DNA from: Anopheles merus
Taxonomy: Eukaryota > Arthropoda > Insecta > Diptera > Culicidae
Reading direction: 5' to 3'
Assembly: GCF_017562075.2 (NCBI RefSeq)
Contig: NC_054085.1
Location: 3,996,566-4,060,565, forward strand
Length of the DNA stretch: 64,000 nt
Made by a program: the position numbers and the translations under genes
Notes under the pieces: generated by a model
Seen by the model: only the letters and a program-made list of their open reading frames with translations
Databases searched by the model: none
What the model was told of the DNA's origin: nothing
Shown: positions 46,484 through 57,838 of the stretch, one piece after another
How the letters are laid out: each line of letters starts with the position of its first letter
Numbering within the stretch: position 1 is the first letter of the stretch

Positions 46484-46680
46484 CAGAGAAAAACAGCCTG
46501 GCTTGCAAGCGCTCTGCTTGTCCAAAATACGTAGCGAGAAGATCAGGGTAGCTCGCGAGCGCACTGCCTATCCAAAATTCATTCAGAAAAAACAGCCTAG
46601 CTCGCGAGCACAGTGCCTATCCAAAATCCATGCAGAAAAAACAGCCTAGCTCGTGAGCGCCCTGCCCATCCAAAATACGT
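46484..46680. repeat. Tandem repeat, about 49-bp unit
   Basis: Four diverged units: AGAAAAAACAGCCTAGCTCG, then CGAGC, then TGCCTATCCAAAAT. Weaker relatives extend left to about 46410. A plus-strand frame across it has no other support. Confidence 0.8.
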
Positions 46681-48519
46681 AGACCACGCAAACAATGAGA
46701 TCCCAAATTTTGAGTGATTCAGGCCGAGGGGTATGAGGAAGCTTGAGGAAGCAAGGAGAAACGCGCTGCGATGAGAGTTCGCATTCTGTTCGCATTCGCA
46801 AACCGTTCCTAAAAATAGCAAATAATAATGTTTATCAATCAATCGAGTGAAAGAAAGAAGCAAAACTTACGATGAATTAAGTATGAGTGCTAAGTATGAT
46901 ACCAGCATCCAACGCTGGTTCATAGTTCCAAAATATGAAGCCGTTTCTTCGATCCCGTTCTACGTGTGCTTCGACTTGCTGATATGTTAAATGGTATGAA
47001 ACACGAACCGTTTGCAATTTTATCTCCTAGCTTCGAATAACAAACCAAATCGTTTTCCGCTTGCTATGCCTCTTGAAATGTAAATATTAAACACACATCA
47101 ACAACAATCGTTCTCCAAGCCCAAGGTGTATGGAGACCAGGCTGCTCATAGCCTTTTTTAATTTTCAAATTTGTACGACATATCTAATATTAGTGACTTA
47201 TAGAATGACATATTATGGTTGAAACCCGTAACCGTTTAAATAGACTTAAAGCGACAACGTTTTTTGCGACAATTTCGCTCTCGTTTTTGATGAATTGCAT
47301 TGATAAATTTGACAGCGAGTAGATCAAAGTAGCTCAGTTTACCCAGTCAACCTGCTTGTTTTTTGTAAAAAAAAAAAACATAAAAAACAAGTTGAATTGT
47401 GCTCAATTTTATTTTTCTTTTAGTTTGGCATTAATCTGGCTGGTACAAACTGGATAATTTGATTCTTTTTGGTGCAGCAGAATTATTGCGCGAGGCAAGT
47501 AGCACTGTTTGCAAAATTGGGCTACTTTCTGTCACGCGCGACGCTGCCGCCCTATGTCTTTTTGAACGGTAACGGAAAGACATCACTATGGAATAGTTTG
47601 GATTATTTCGTCAAAATTTATTATTGTTCAATAGTATTTTATCTACACAATTTGATACATTATATATGCCTGTGATGGTATTAACTGTTGGTTTTTTACA
47701 ATAACGAAATAATATGATCCAGTTTATACAAAAGTTGAAATTTATAAAAAATATAAATTTGACATTAATTAAATCTAAATTTTGACGAGTAGATTTTAAT
47801 TCTGTCCCATCGTTGAAACGGTAGCATCCTTTTGATGTAGTCGAACACTTCGCTGTTATCATTCAAGTGGATTGGAAGTCCGTTATTGCGTGCCAAATTT
47901 TACTCTAAATTAAAAAATAAAAACAAAAACAAAATGGAAGCCTGTGCGGAAAACGTATGCATCTGCTGCTTGGAAATTATTGAAGAAGGTTGAAGATCGC
48001 CTTGTGTGCAACATCGATCCACAAAATGGCTGCCGGTATGAGCAGGCGCGTTATGAAGGAGGCAACTTCATACGCCATTTCCGGTTATGCCACGAAGAGC
48101 TGACTCGGCTTCATGGATTTTTCGACAAAGAAACGAGCCCCCCAAGCGCAAAAAAGTGGTCGCTAAAAGATATGTTGCGATTGAACACGAAACTATGTTT
48201 CATGCTAGCGTTGATCTTGTTACAGTCAACAACGTCCCCTATAGTTGTTTCGAATGGCCTGCTTTCCGGAAGGTTTGGGGTGCGTGTTGTGATGCACTAG
48301 GCATAGTTCTAAATCGCGAGAACATTAAAACACACGTCCGAGCGGTTGTGTCACGTGTAGTGGATAGTCTCGCCAACGAAATGCGCGAGAAACTTATATG
48401 TTTGAAGGTGGATTCCGCTGTACGTTATAACAGGCATGTACTAGGAGTGAATGCCCAATACGAGCTGGACGGTATATGGTGTGTCGTACCGGGGTAAGTA
48501 AGTCGATTTACAAAAAATA

Positions 48520-48523
<4 letters not shown>

Positions 48524-48573
<50 letters not shown>

Positions 48574-48584
48574 TATATATATAA

Positions 48585-48644
<60 letters not shown>

Positions 48645-48680
48645 TATATATATATTATATATTATATACATATATATATA
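48524..48680. repeat. TA microsatellite in hAT intron 1
   Basis: About 150 bp of TA with a few interruptions, inside the first hAT intron. The inverse copy has its own tract at 52661-52806. Confidence 0.95.
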
Positions 48681-48892
48681 TCTTTTTCTTTTTCTTTGGG
48701 CTCAACAACCGTTCCCGGTCAACGCCTGCCTGTACCACTTGTACTTGTGGGTTTGGCTTTCAGTGACTTATTGATCCCCCCATAGCAGGATAGTCAGTCC
48801 TACGTATGGCGGCACGGTCCATTTGGGGCTTGAACCCATGACGGGCATGTTGTTAAGTCGTACGAGTTGACGACTGTACTACGAGACCGGCT
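48681..48892 (-). mobile_element. tRNA-derived SINE (SINE200-like) in hAT intron
   Basis: On the minus strand it begins AAGCCGGTCTCG. It has an RNA polymerase III A box TAGTACAGTCG (48871-48881) and a B box GGGTTCAAGCC (48827-48837) at normal tRNA spacing, and ends in an A-rich tail (complement of TCTTTTTCTTTTTCTTT). It is absent from the inverse hAT copy, so it inserted after the copies separated. From memory it resembles the Anopheles SINE200 family. Confidence 0.8.
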
Positions 48893-50808
48893 TATATATA
48901 TAAGGCTTATATATATATATATATTCCACCATCTCGAAAGGTTCTATTGGACTATAATTTTGTTATGTTACCCTTGCTATTGTAATTTTACAGCAATGCT
49001 AGAAGTCAACGAAAGCCAGACCGCCAAATTCATTAAAACAAGAATCCTTGATGTGTTAAAACGCTACAAACTAAAGTTGGAACAGATTTTTTCGATAACA
49101 ACCGACAATGGCGCAAATATGCTAGCAGCTGCCAAACAATTGCAACAGCAGTTTGTTGCGGTTCAGGCGCAATTTTATGGGCTGATCGACGATGAGGACA
49201 CTACAGCTGAAGATAGCTTCATGGAAGCCTTAATGGGAGAGCTTTTCGAACAATTTACCATAACACGTTGTTCTATTCATACACTGCAGTTAGCTTTGAA
49301 TAATGTTGTGAGAAATGAAGATGACTTCATTAAAACAATCACCAACATTGTGAAGCAATCGAGGAAAGTAAAATATAATCCCTTTTTCGACTGCCACAAG
49401 GAAAAGCGTCCTCCACTGTGGTCGCCTACGCACTGGGGTGGAAAATATAAAATAGTGCGGTTCATAGGCAAACGCGAGCAGTTTTTTACGACACTTGGAG
49501 AGCAGTACCCCGAACTAGGTAATTTTGTTAAATGTACTTTACCAAAATCACACTAAACACATCTGTCCACTTCGGATAGAAAACATTCTTCTTTACCACA
49601 ACCAAAAATTGCACAGTTAATCTAGATCTTGAACACACACTACATACATACATCTGTTCACTTCGGATACAATCATTCATGTTTTCGTCATGCAGTGTAG
49701 TTCACTCTCTTACAAATAGTACCAACAATGTTACCCATCCCATCGATCATTTCAGAATTTTCCTCCTTCCTCGTGGTTTAAACCATTATCTATACATTAC
49801 AATTAATGAAATGTTATTATTCGTATTATGTCTTATATTTATTCAGATGTTAAATAGCAAAAATTCATACTCTACTTTTTATTCCTACCCAGTGATTGAT
49901 GATGAGTCATGGACCATAATTAAAGAATACGAGGAGGCCTTCCAATGGCTAAATGGTGTGCGTGAATTAAAACTTTTGAAGAACAATCAGTTTGTGACAC
50001 CGTTATCAAACGGTTTGATGAACCGGTTGAACCTCCTAAAAGACAGCCAATTATTCCGAGCCGCATTGTATTTGGATCCTAGATTCAATTTCTTGGATTC
50101 TAAAGTATTCACTCTTGAGGAAAAGGAATCAACCCATGTAAGGATGTAAGGATACCGTCATACCGCGTTTTATATCGTTATGAACGTCTTCTGACAATAA
50201 TATGTCCTAAGGACAACATATTTCACCAGTTACATAAAAACTTCATTATTAACAAAGTATTGTTATTATCATTTTTCTACAGGAGTATTTGATGGGAATT
50301 TGGGAGAGAGTCCATGCGCTTTGCTCTGTTAATAATGCACCGTTTGAACTATCACCCGATAATTCCATCAATGAATCTGCAGCAAACGTAGTAGAGGATT
50401 TGGACGATTTCCTTACCGATATGTACGGTGGCACGCTGAACACATTGACACATACCTCAAAAACTGTAGATAGTATTCGGCAGCAGATCAAAATGCTGGA
50501 AATTGAGCCTTGACAACCACACACGTATGGAAGCACTGGTTGGCCAGAAAGGCATCACACCCGGAGCTTTTTGCTGTGGCTATGGTGGTGCTTTCTGCGC
50601 CGTCAAACCAAGCATCGGTCGAAAGAGCGTTTAGCGCTTTGGCTCTTGTGCTTACGAGCCATCGAACTGGCATGGCTTATGATCTGTTGGAGAATACGTT
50701 GTTGGTTAAACTTAACCAGCTCATCGTTGAGAAAGTAATGCCAACGCTTTATCCTTGGAAGGACTTCAAGGAAAATATTAACCATAGTGATAGAATTGAT
50801 ACCAGTTA

Positions 50809-51395
50809 GTATGACTAATTTATATGAACTCAGATGTGTATATCGTTATGAATATTTTAGCTTTATAGTTAGCTTTCATTGCCACCATTGAATTTTTGCG
50901 GAAAAATAGTATAGACTGTTATGATTTTTTTTATGTGTATATATTTATGAATTATTTAGTTTTACTTAGTACTTTACCTTTTCCAGAGCGTTAGTACTCT
51001 ATCAGTACCAGTTTATTAGTTTTGCAAACCTGAATTTCTATTTATTAGTGTTACTAACTGTTATGAATTTAGATGTATATTATTTCGTATGGTTATTGGT
51101 AGCTATTATACGAACTGATCTCTTATGTTGCACTATTTAAATAAAGAGAGATGAACTACAGACACATAATATAAGTATTGCTCATTTTTTGTTAACGTTT
51201 GATAGTAGTTTATAATCACTAGAGCTTAACACACCATTACTTCTGGATTTTTTTCTTTTCCACAGCACAAAAAGTGATGTAAATAATATAAGCAATTTAG
51301 CTCCCTCACTTGAAATTCCACTTTTTAGCCACTTTTTAACCCTTTTTAACATTTTTAATTCAGTATACCAAAAATTGGGTTTCAGCATTTTTTTA
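50809..51395 (+). other. hAT 3' flank, non-coding
   Basis: AT-rich sequence after the transposase stop, with AATAAA near 51140. The 3' terminal inverted repeat of the hAT element was not found. Confidence 0.5.
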
Positions 51396-51482
51396 CACTA
51401 TACGCTCGGTAATAAGTACCATTCTAATCCACACGCTCGATAATCTGCACTCAATCTAGTGCGGATTACCGAGCGTATACTG
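51396..51482. mobile_element. 87-bp pogo/Tigger-like MITE
   Basis: Starts CACTATACGCTCGGTAAT and ends ATTACCGAGCGTATACTG, a terminal inverted repeat of about 17-18 bp with one mismatch, flanked by TA on both sides. A third related string (ACGCTCGATAATCTGCAC) lies in the middle. TA target and CAGTATACGCTCGG-type ends suit the pogo/Tigger branch of Tc1/mariner. Confidence 0.75.
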
Positions 51483-51931
51483 TACTGATCTACAGGCTGT
51501 TCCCGAGATACGCTATTAATGTGGACAGAAAAGAAACTTCATATCTCGATTTTCTGCGTAAGTCGAATCACGCAGTTTCCTGCAAAAATATAACTAATTT
51601 CAAAATAATTTTGTATTTAATCTACGGTCTTACCACCAAATTGATTAATTCAAATGATTCTGACAGAAGTGTCCCAAATAGCCAAAATTGTTTAAGCAGC
51701 TAATTTTGGCATGCTAAAGATCGCTGCTTGAATTCGCCTTTTGCAGTAGACAAACAGCATCAAAGTTCCTGGGGGTCCTTCTAAATAGCGCCTCAGCAGC
51801 TTCCTTATACCACGGTGCCTGGGATTATTTTTCTTTGTGTTTTATTTTCAAGCAAGCACGATGTGTTTTTTTTTATGTGCATGTTTATTTTAAAACTCTA
51901 AAAGCTTTTGTATTTCACATAATTTTACATA
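51483..51931. other. Non-coding stretch
   Basis: No gene or repeat recognised. A 60-codon plus-strand frame at 51521-51703 has no motif. Confidence 0.5.
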
Positions 51932-52515
51932 GTCTACTAAAAATCACAATCACTTCTCTCAATATTTCAATATTCTTCAATTAACTTACACCTGTTCTCA
52001 CTTTCCTCTGAATCTTTATCCGGTTACGATGGATCCGGACGCCAAGCGGTCACTAAATAAACTTTGCGACGCAACGAAATTTGCGCGAGGTACCCCACAA
52101 TCCAAAGGTAGCTGAGAGCGATGCAAACGTAGCTGAAAACGATCCAAACGTATTGCGATCCATAGCAACCGGATAAAGATTCAAAGGAAAGTGAGAACAG
52201 GTGTAAAAAAAAGATTAGATTTTACAATTGAATGCATCAATTATTTAATTCTTTCCTTGGGATGCAAATGTGTCCCGCGGTCAATGAATAAACGGTTGCG
52301 CTGCAATGAAATTTGCGCGAGCTACCGCTCAATCTAAAGGGAACTGAGAGCAATCCAAACGTAGCTGAAAACGATCCAAACGTAACTGAAAACGATTCAG
52401 ACGTAGTTGATTGCGATCCATAGCAACCGGATAAAGATTCAGAGGAAAGTGAGCACAGGTGTAAGTTAATTGAAGAAGGAATATTGAGAGAAGTGATTGT
52501 GATTTTTTAGCAGAC
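51932..52515. mobile_element. Fold-back element with about 95-bp inverted ends
   Basis: The left end (TCTACTAAAAATCACAATC... through CTTTATCCGGTT) is repeated inverted at 52425-52515 with few differences. Part of the end is present a third time at 52150-52206. The interior is an 18-bp-type repeat of AACGTAGCTGAAAACGATCC, giving the minus-strand repeat FQLRLDR. No coding capacity. Confidence 0.8.
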
Positions 52516-52660
52516 ACATTTTTTTTAGTTTTAACACATCAAGGATTCTTGTTTTAATGAATTTGGCGGTCTGGCTTTCGTTGACTTCTAGCATTGCTGT
52601 AAAATTACAATAGCAAGGGTAACATGACAAAATTATAGTCCAATAGAACCTTTCGAGATG

Positions 52661-52809
<149 letters not shown>

Positions 52810-52827
52810 TATTTTTTGTAAATCGAC

Positions 52828-53400
52828 TTACTTACCCAAGGTACGACACACCATTATACCGTCCAGCTCGTATTGGGCATTCACTCCTAGTACATGCCTG
52901 TTATAACGTACAGCGGAATCCACCTTCAAACATATAAGTTTCTCGCGCATTTCGTTGGCGAGACTATCCACTACAGGTGACACAACCGCTCGGACGTGTG
53001 TTTTAATGTTCTCGCGATTTATAACTATGCCTAGTGCATCACAACACGCACCCCAAACCTTCCGGAAAGCAGGCCATTCGAAACAACTATAGGGGACGTT
53101 GTTGACTGTAACAAGATCAACGCTAGCATGAAACATAGTTTCGTGTTCAATCGCAACATATCTTTTAGCGACCACTTTTTTGCGCTTGGGGGGCTCGTTT
53201 TCTTTGTCGAAAAATCCATGAAGCCGAGTCAGCTCTTCGTGGCATAACCGGAAATGGCGTATGAAGTTGCCTCCTTCATAACGCGCCTGCTCATACCGGC
53301 AGCCATTTTGTGGATCGATGTTGCACACAAGGCGATCTTCAACCTTCTTCAATAATTTCCAAGCAGCAGATGCATACGTTTTCCGCACAGGCTTCCATTT
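52828..53400 (-). pseudogene. hAT transposase exon 1, open, truncated copy
   Basis: A 186-codon open frame with the same N-terminal BED-like region and the following DNA-binding or linker domain (FHASVDLVTVNNVPYSCFEW). It lacks the one-base loss seen in the left copy. The exon ends at the conserved GTAAGTAAG donor (52826-52834 on the minus strand). Only the start of exon 2 follows (52605-52530). Without the catalytic core it cannot transpose DNA, though it could make a truncated DNA-binding protein. Confidence 0.8.
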
Positions 53401-54571
53401 TGTTTTTGTTTTTATTTTTTAATTTAGAGTAAAATTGGCACGCAATAACGGACTTCCAATCCACTTGAATGATAACAGCGAAGTGTTCGACTACATCAAA
53501 AGGATGCTACCGTTTCAACGATGGGACAGAATTAAAATCTACTCGTCAAAATTTCGATTTAATTAATGTCAAATTTATATTTTTTATAAATTTCAACTTT
53601 TGTATAAACTGGATCATATTATTTCGTTATTGTAAAAAACCAACAGTTAATACCATCACAGGCATATATAATGTATCAAATTGTGTAGATAAAATACTAT
53701 TGAACAATAATAAATTTTGACGAAATAATCCAAACTATTCCATAGTGATGTCTTTCCGTTACCGTTCAAAAAGACATAGGGCGGCAGCGTCGCGCGTGAC
53801 AGAAAGTAGCCCAATTTTGCAAACAGTGCTACTTGCCTCGCGCAATAATTCTGCTGCACCAAAAAGAATCAAATTATCCAGTTTGTACCAGCCAGATTAA
53901 TGCCAAACTAAAAGAAAAATAAAATTGAGCACAATTCAACTTGTTTTTTATGTTTTTTTTTTACAAAAAACAAGCAGGTTGACTGGGTAAACTACTTCTA
54001 CTTTGATCTACTCGGTGTCAAATTTATCAATGCAATTCATCAAAAACGAGAGCGAAATTGTCGCAAAAAACGTTGTCGCTTTAAGTCTATTTAAACGGTT
54101 ACGGGTTTCAACCATAATATGTCATTCTATTAAGTCACTAATATTAAGATATGTCGTACAAATTTGAAAATTAAAAAAAGGCTATGAGCAGCCTGGTCTC
54201 CATACACCTTGGGCTTGGAGAACGATTGTTGTTGATGTGTGTTTAATATTTACATTTCAAGAGGCATAGCAAGCGGAAAACGATTTGGTTTGTTATTCGA
54301 AGCTAGGAGATAAAATTGCAAACGGTTCGTGTTTCATACCATTTAACATATCAGCAAGTCGAAGCACACGTAGAATGGGATCGAAGAAACGGCTTCATAT
54401 TTTGGAACCATGAACCAGCGTTGGATGCTGGTATCATACTTAGCACTCATACTTAATTCATCGTAAGTTTTGCTTCTTTCTTTCACTCGATTGATTGATA
54501 AACATTATTATTTGCTATTTTTAGGAACGGTTTATAATGTAATAAGCTCGAGTGAAGTTTTTCCAGCTTAG

Positions 54572-55110
54572 GGGGCCTTCACGATTCTAGTTAGTTTTTT
54601 GTATGGAGTTTGACAGTTGGAGGCTAAAATCATGTAAACACTCCATACAAAACCACACAAAAAACTAGCCTGCAATTTTCAATCTAGATTATTCTAGCCA
54701 CAAAGCTAGAATTAGATTCGAGGACCTGCTCGAAAACACGACGTTGTTTACATTTATCCCAAGGTGCATTAAAGAAATCAGGTGATCGAATCTGGAATCA
54801 AAGTGTATGTAGTCCAGGTGGTCTCAAAGCATTTTTTATAACCAAATTTGAGCATCACTTTTTAACAGCACGATTGAAAACTTTTGCTCCAACGAGCTCT
54901 CTGGAGGCTTGACGAATACTCATCAAAACACTCTTAAAATCTTCATTGAGAACCAGAAGCGATGAAAATCATTCTTCCAAACTCATACACCTTGGGATAA
55001 GTCCACCTGTATATTATACTCACTTAGATAGCTGCTCGAAAACTGCGATACAATGCAAACAGCTGACAGGCTGAAATTTCAGCCTACGAACTTCAAACGG
55101 AAAGGGCCCC
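54572..55110. mobile_element. Harbinger/Tourist-like MITE, copy 2
   Basis: Relative of 8670-9192: GGGGCCTT at the left, AAGGGCCCC at the right, about 539 bp, flanked by TTA on both sides (GCTTA before, TTAGT after). No coding capacity. Confidence 0.75.
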
Positions 55111-55746
55111 TTAGTTAGATTGCGTCTCAACAGCTTCTACCGTGTGATGTAGCTGTTTCTCCGAGTGTTGCCGGTTTCAAAGGATACCCGCTCGCTGTCG
55201 GTTACTAACCAACGCTGGATGTATACAGGAGTGCATTGCCACGATTACGACGGTGCAGGCCATTTGACGTGCCGGTTGATTCTCTGACCGATCCAGTTTT
55301 GACTACCACATATGCTCGCTTTGATGTCACCATGCTATTGCATGCCATCGCCAGGATAAGCATCTACTTGGCTGTGAAGTATAACTACAGGACGCTCCAG
55401 GAAATAATTCCCATCCTGACAATGAATGAGCTGTTCGTAGTGTTGCACATAGTGCATTGTGCTAGCAATTTTCGCACAGTTTGGTCTACGAGAACGGTGC
55501 GCTTTTTGTGCTCTTAACGTGCTATGCGCTTTGAGTTTTTGAGCCCTGTCCGCTCTTTGAGCACTTTGGTCCACTTTGGAGGTTTGGTCTCCATTTTTTT
55601 TTCCACGTCCACGTAAAACTTTCCGCACAGTCGCGTACTTTAAGCGCTGTGTTGTAATGCGCGCATAATATGATGTGCAGTGCGCATGATGCGCCGTTTC
55701 CAGCGTTTCGAATTGCAGGCGTTTCAGGTCACAGAAGTGTTCACGG
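55111..55746. other. Unassigned stretch with unrecognised ORFs
   Basis: A plus-strand frame of 93 codons (55236-55517) and an overlapping minus-strand frame of 146 codons (55335-55775) are open, but neither shows a motif I know. The minus frame ends in the TIR element to the right. Confidence 0.4.
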
Positions 55747-55797
55747 TAGTGATGGGTAATCCGGAGCGGAGTCATGGATCAACTCCGACTCCGGTGC

Positions 55798-56098
55798 GCA
55801 AAATATGACTCCGACTCCGGATCACAACCGGATTCAACTCCGGATCAGTCCGGACCAGTCTGGATCAGTCCGGATCAGTCCGGATCAGTCCGAATCAGTC
55901 CGGATCAGTCCGGATTACTCCGGATCAGTCCGGACTACTCCGGATCACTCCGGACCAGTCCGGATCACTCCGGATCACTCCGGATTACTCCGGATCACTC
56001 CGGATCACTCCGGATCACTCCGGATTACTCCGGACCAGGCCGGATTACTCCAGATCACTCCGGATCAATCTGGATTAATCCGGATCAGTTGAAATGAG
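55798..56098. repeat. 10-bp tandem array TCCGGATCAC/G
   Basis: About 29 units of TCCGGATCAG or TCCGGATCAC. Three units code ten residues, giving the spurious SGSLRITPDH frames. Confidence 0.93.
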
Positions 56099-56406
56099 TC
56101 CGGATCAGTTCGGATCAGTTTGGATCAGTCCGAATGAGTCTGGGTCACTCTGGATCACTTCGGATCAGTTCGGATCAGTCCGAATGAGTCTGAATGTCTG
56201 CGAACAGACGGCGTCCACGGGCCTGTCCACGCCGGAATGCACAGCCGATGGCATACGATTCTATCTTCACGATGAACATGAGAAGGACAGAGCTTATACC
56301 CCGAACGTACCCGAAAGGTATGCATGCTTCACTCATCAAGATTTAAAGGCAAGGACAAGGCAAAAGAGACAAAGAAAAGTTACACGGCTACACATGTCCT
56401 CTAGAC

Positions 56407-56703
56407 TGATCCGGTGTGATACGGACTGATCCGGAGTGATCCGGAGTGATCCGGAGTAATCCGGAGTGATCCGGAGTGATCCGGAGTGATCCGGAGTAAT
56501 CCGGAGTGATCCGGAGTGATCCGGAGTAATCCGGAGTGATCCGGAGTGATCCGGAGTAATCCGGAGTGATCCGGAGTGATCCGGAGTGATCCGGAGTGAT
56601 CCGGAGTGATCCGGAGTGATCCGGTGTGATCCGGAGTGATCCGGAGCGATCCGGAGTAATCCGGAGCGATCCGGAGTAATCCGGAGTGATCCGGAGTGAC
56701 TGA
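56407..56703. repeat. 10-bp tandem array GTGATCCGGA (inverse of the left array)
   Basis: About 29 units, the reverse complement of the left array, with GTAATCCGGA variants in a semi-regular order. A C-run of 15 follows at about 56752-56766. Confidence 0.93.
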
Positions 56704-56867
56704 TCCGGACTCGGAGTCGATGAGTCCGGAGGTTTGCTCGTGCAACTTTTACCCCCCCCCCCCCCCCGCCGGTAAAACAGTCCGGAGTAACTCCAAGTCC
56801 GACTCCGAGGTGTACCGGAGTCGGATCGATCCGACTCCGGTAAAAAATCGTATTTACCCATCACTAG

Positions 56868-57291
56868 TTCCCATTAGGATACCAGCAAGCCGGCTTCCTT
56901 CCGGATGCCGTAGTTCGCGTATGCTAAGTATCTCCCCGTAATTAGCCATCTCTGCTCGAACTTCATCGTCGGTTATGTAGTAGGGCAGGTCCTGAAGGAA
57001 AACATCGATCGCACCATCCTCCATCTCGATGTCAAATGGCTTGAACACGTTTCCGCACTTCCTCCCGTGTTTCCCTTTATTCCTCTTCACTACCGCTTGC
57101 GCTTGCTCTAGTGTACCCATTTGTAGATACACCGTGCTCCGAATGAAGTGTAGGTGAGTTCGGATTAGATTGTCCGTCGGGAGAACCATCTTGACGATTA
57201 GATCATAGATCTCTTCTTTCGATGGTTTTACTTCAATATCAGCAAAGCTAATACGAAGCGTATTCTCCCATCTTCTTTCTGCACTGTTCAT
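56868..57291 (-). pseudogene. LINE ORF1 (Gag-like), N-terminal part, interrupted
   Basis: Minus-strand frame from ATG at 57289-57291: MNSAERRWENTLRISF, then STVYLQMGTLEQAQAVVKR, FDIEMEDGAIDVFLQDLP and GSRLAGI. It aligns clearly with the plus-strand ORF1 at 62331 (SAVYVTMPTLERAESIVKE, IEMVDGATEVNIRNLP, GTRLAGI). The nucleic-acid-binding C-terminal half with the zinc knuckle is missing because the TIR element begins at this point. Bases 57292-57398 may be its 5' UTR. Confidence 0.75.
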
Positions 57292-57475
57292 TCTAGTTGT
57301 ACTTGAACTTAGTTGTCTTTAAATTGTTTTGGTTTGTTTTCTCGCGTGAATACGTCTGCTCTTTACAAATGACACGAGAGAACTATTCATATTACCATCT
57401 GCATCAAGGGAAACAACATAAAGTAAACGAGAGCATCTAGAAACTTCGAGGACAAAGTCATTTTAAGAGGAGAGG

Positions 57476-57820
57476 AGTTAACACGACATCACAGCACCGA
57501 AAGCAAAACACCAGCACCGAAACAATGCAACACCATTCATAGCGAAATATGCTATGAACAACAAAGTAATCATCGGAACCAGAACCAGCACCAACATCGT
57601 ATCAACATCTGGCCAAATCAAATATCTAATAAATAACCGTAGCATAAACATAATAACCATAGCATAAACAATGAAAAGTAGGGAACCGAACATATATAAC
57701 ATGAAATCAGGAAAGTTTAGGCAGTTCTAATCAACATCTTGAACTCAGAATATATGCGCGACAAATTGGAAAAAATAAAATTATTTTTTTATTACAATTC
57801 CAACGCATGTGTTCTTAACT
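57476..57820 (+). repeat. Errantivirus LTR 1
   Basis: 345 bp, AGTTAACACG at the left and TTCTTAACT at the right (AGTTAA...TTAACT ends, as in insect Gypsy-type errantiviruses). It is preceded by the purine tract AAGAGGAGAGG and followed by the primer site. Confidence 0.88.
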
Positions 57821-57838
57821 GGCGCCCGAATAGGGACC
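57820..57838 (+). promoter_or_regulatory. Primer binding site, tRNA-Lys type
   Basis: TGGCGCCCGAATAGGGACC overlaps the last T of the LTR. It differs at one base from the well-known tRNA-Lys primer site TGGCGCCCGAACAGGGAC. The same site follows LTR 2 at 60130. Confidence 0.82.

Larger units (their letters stand above)
46801..49075 (+). repeat. Left arm of large inverted repeat (hAT 5' part)
   Basis: Matches 52530-54536 in inverse orientation from AAACCGTTCC outward to the second exon of the hAT gene, apart from the SINE at 48681-48892 and the unequal TA tracts. There are several base substitutions and one-base indels between arms (for example CACGTGTAG against CACCTGTAG), so these are diverged copies. 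Confidence 0.88.
47930..50808 (+). pseudogene. hAT transposase gene, four exons, two frameshifts
   Basis: Transposase of the hobo/Ac/Tam3 superfamily. Exon 1 about 47930-48493: BED-finger-like SAAWKLLKKVEDRLVCN...GC...FIRHFRLCH; ends at GTAAGTAAG. Exon 2 48994-49518: FSITTDNGANMLAAA (catalytic Asp region) and FTITRCSIHTLQLALNN. Exon 3 49893-50137: RAALYLDPRFNFL. Exon 4 50283-50808: C-terminal dimerisation motif SAPSNQASVERAFSALALVL. Introns have GT...AG ends and keep the frame (for example phase 1 at 49518/49893). Exon 1 has lost one A after GACAAAGAA, absent in the inverse copy, and exon 4 is shifted near 50512. The start codon is unclear. It is dead as written, though each break is one base. 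Confidence 0.87.
55747..56866. mobile_element. TIR element with two inverted 10-bp repeat arrays (hAT-like MITE)
   Basis: Ends are TAGTGATGGGTAA and TTACCCATCACTA, 13-bp perfect inverted repeats similar to hAT ends (CAGTGATGGG type). Flanking 8-mers GTTCACGG and GTTCCCAT share only five of eight positions, so no clear target duplication. Inside are two arrays of the same 10-bp unit in opposite orientation, with a 300-bp spacer. No transposase. Confidence 0.72.

Noticed and set aside
48476..48766. ORF of Tyr-Ile repeats
   Set aside because: Translation of a TA microsatellite in a hAT intron.
48827..48881. A functional tRNA gene
   Set aside because: The A and B boxes belong to a SINE with an A-rich tail; no complete cloverleaf is evident.
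55236..55517. Possible retroelement ORF
   Set aside because: No catalytic or structural motif could be recognised, so no function is given.
55774..56864. Overlapping ORFs with SGSLRITPDH repeats
   Set aside because: Three 10-bp units give ten codons; the ORFs are produced by the decamer arrays in both orientations.
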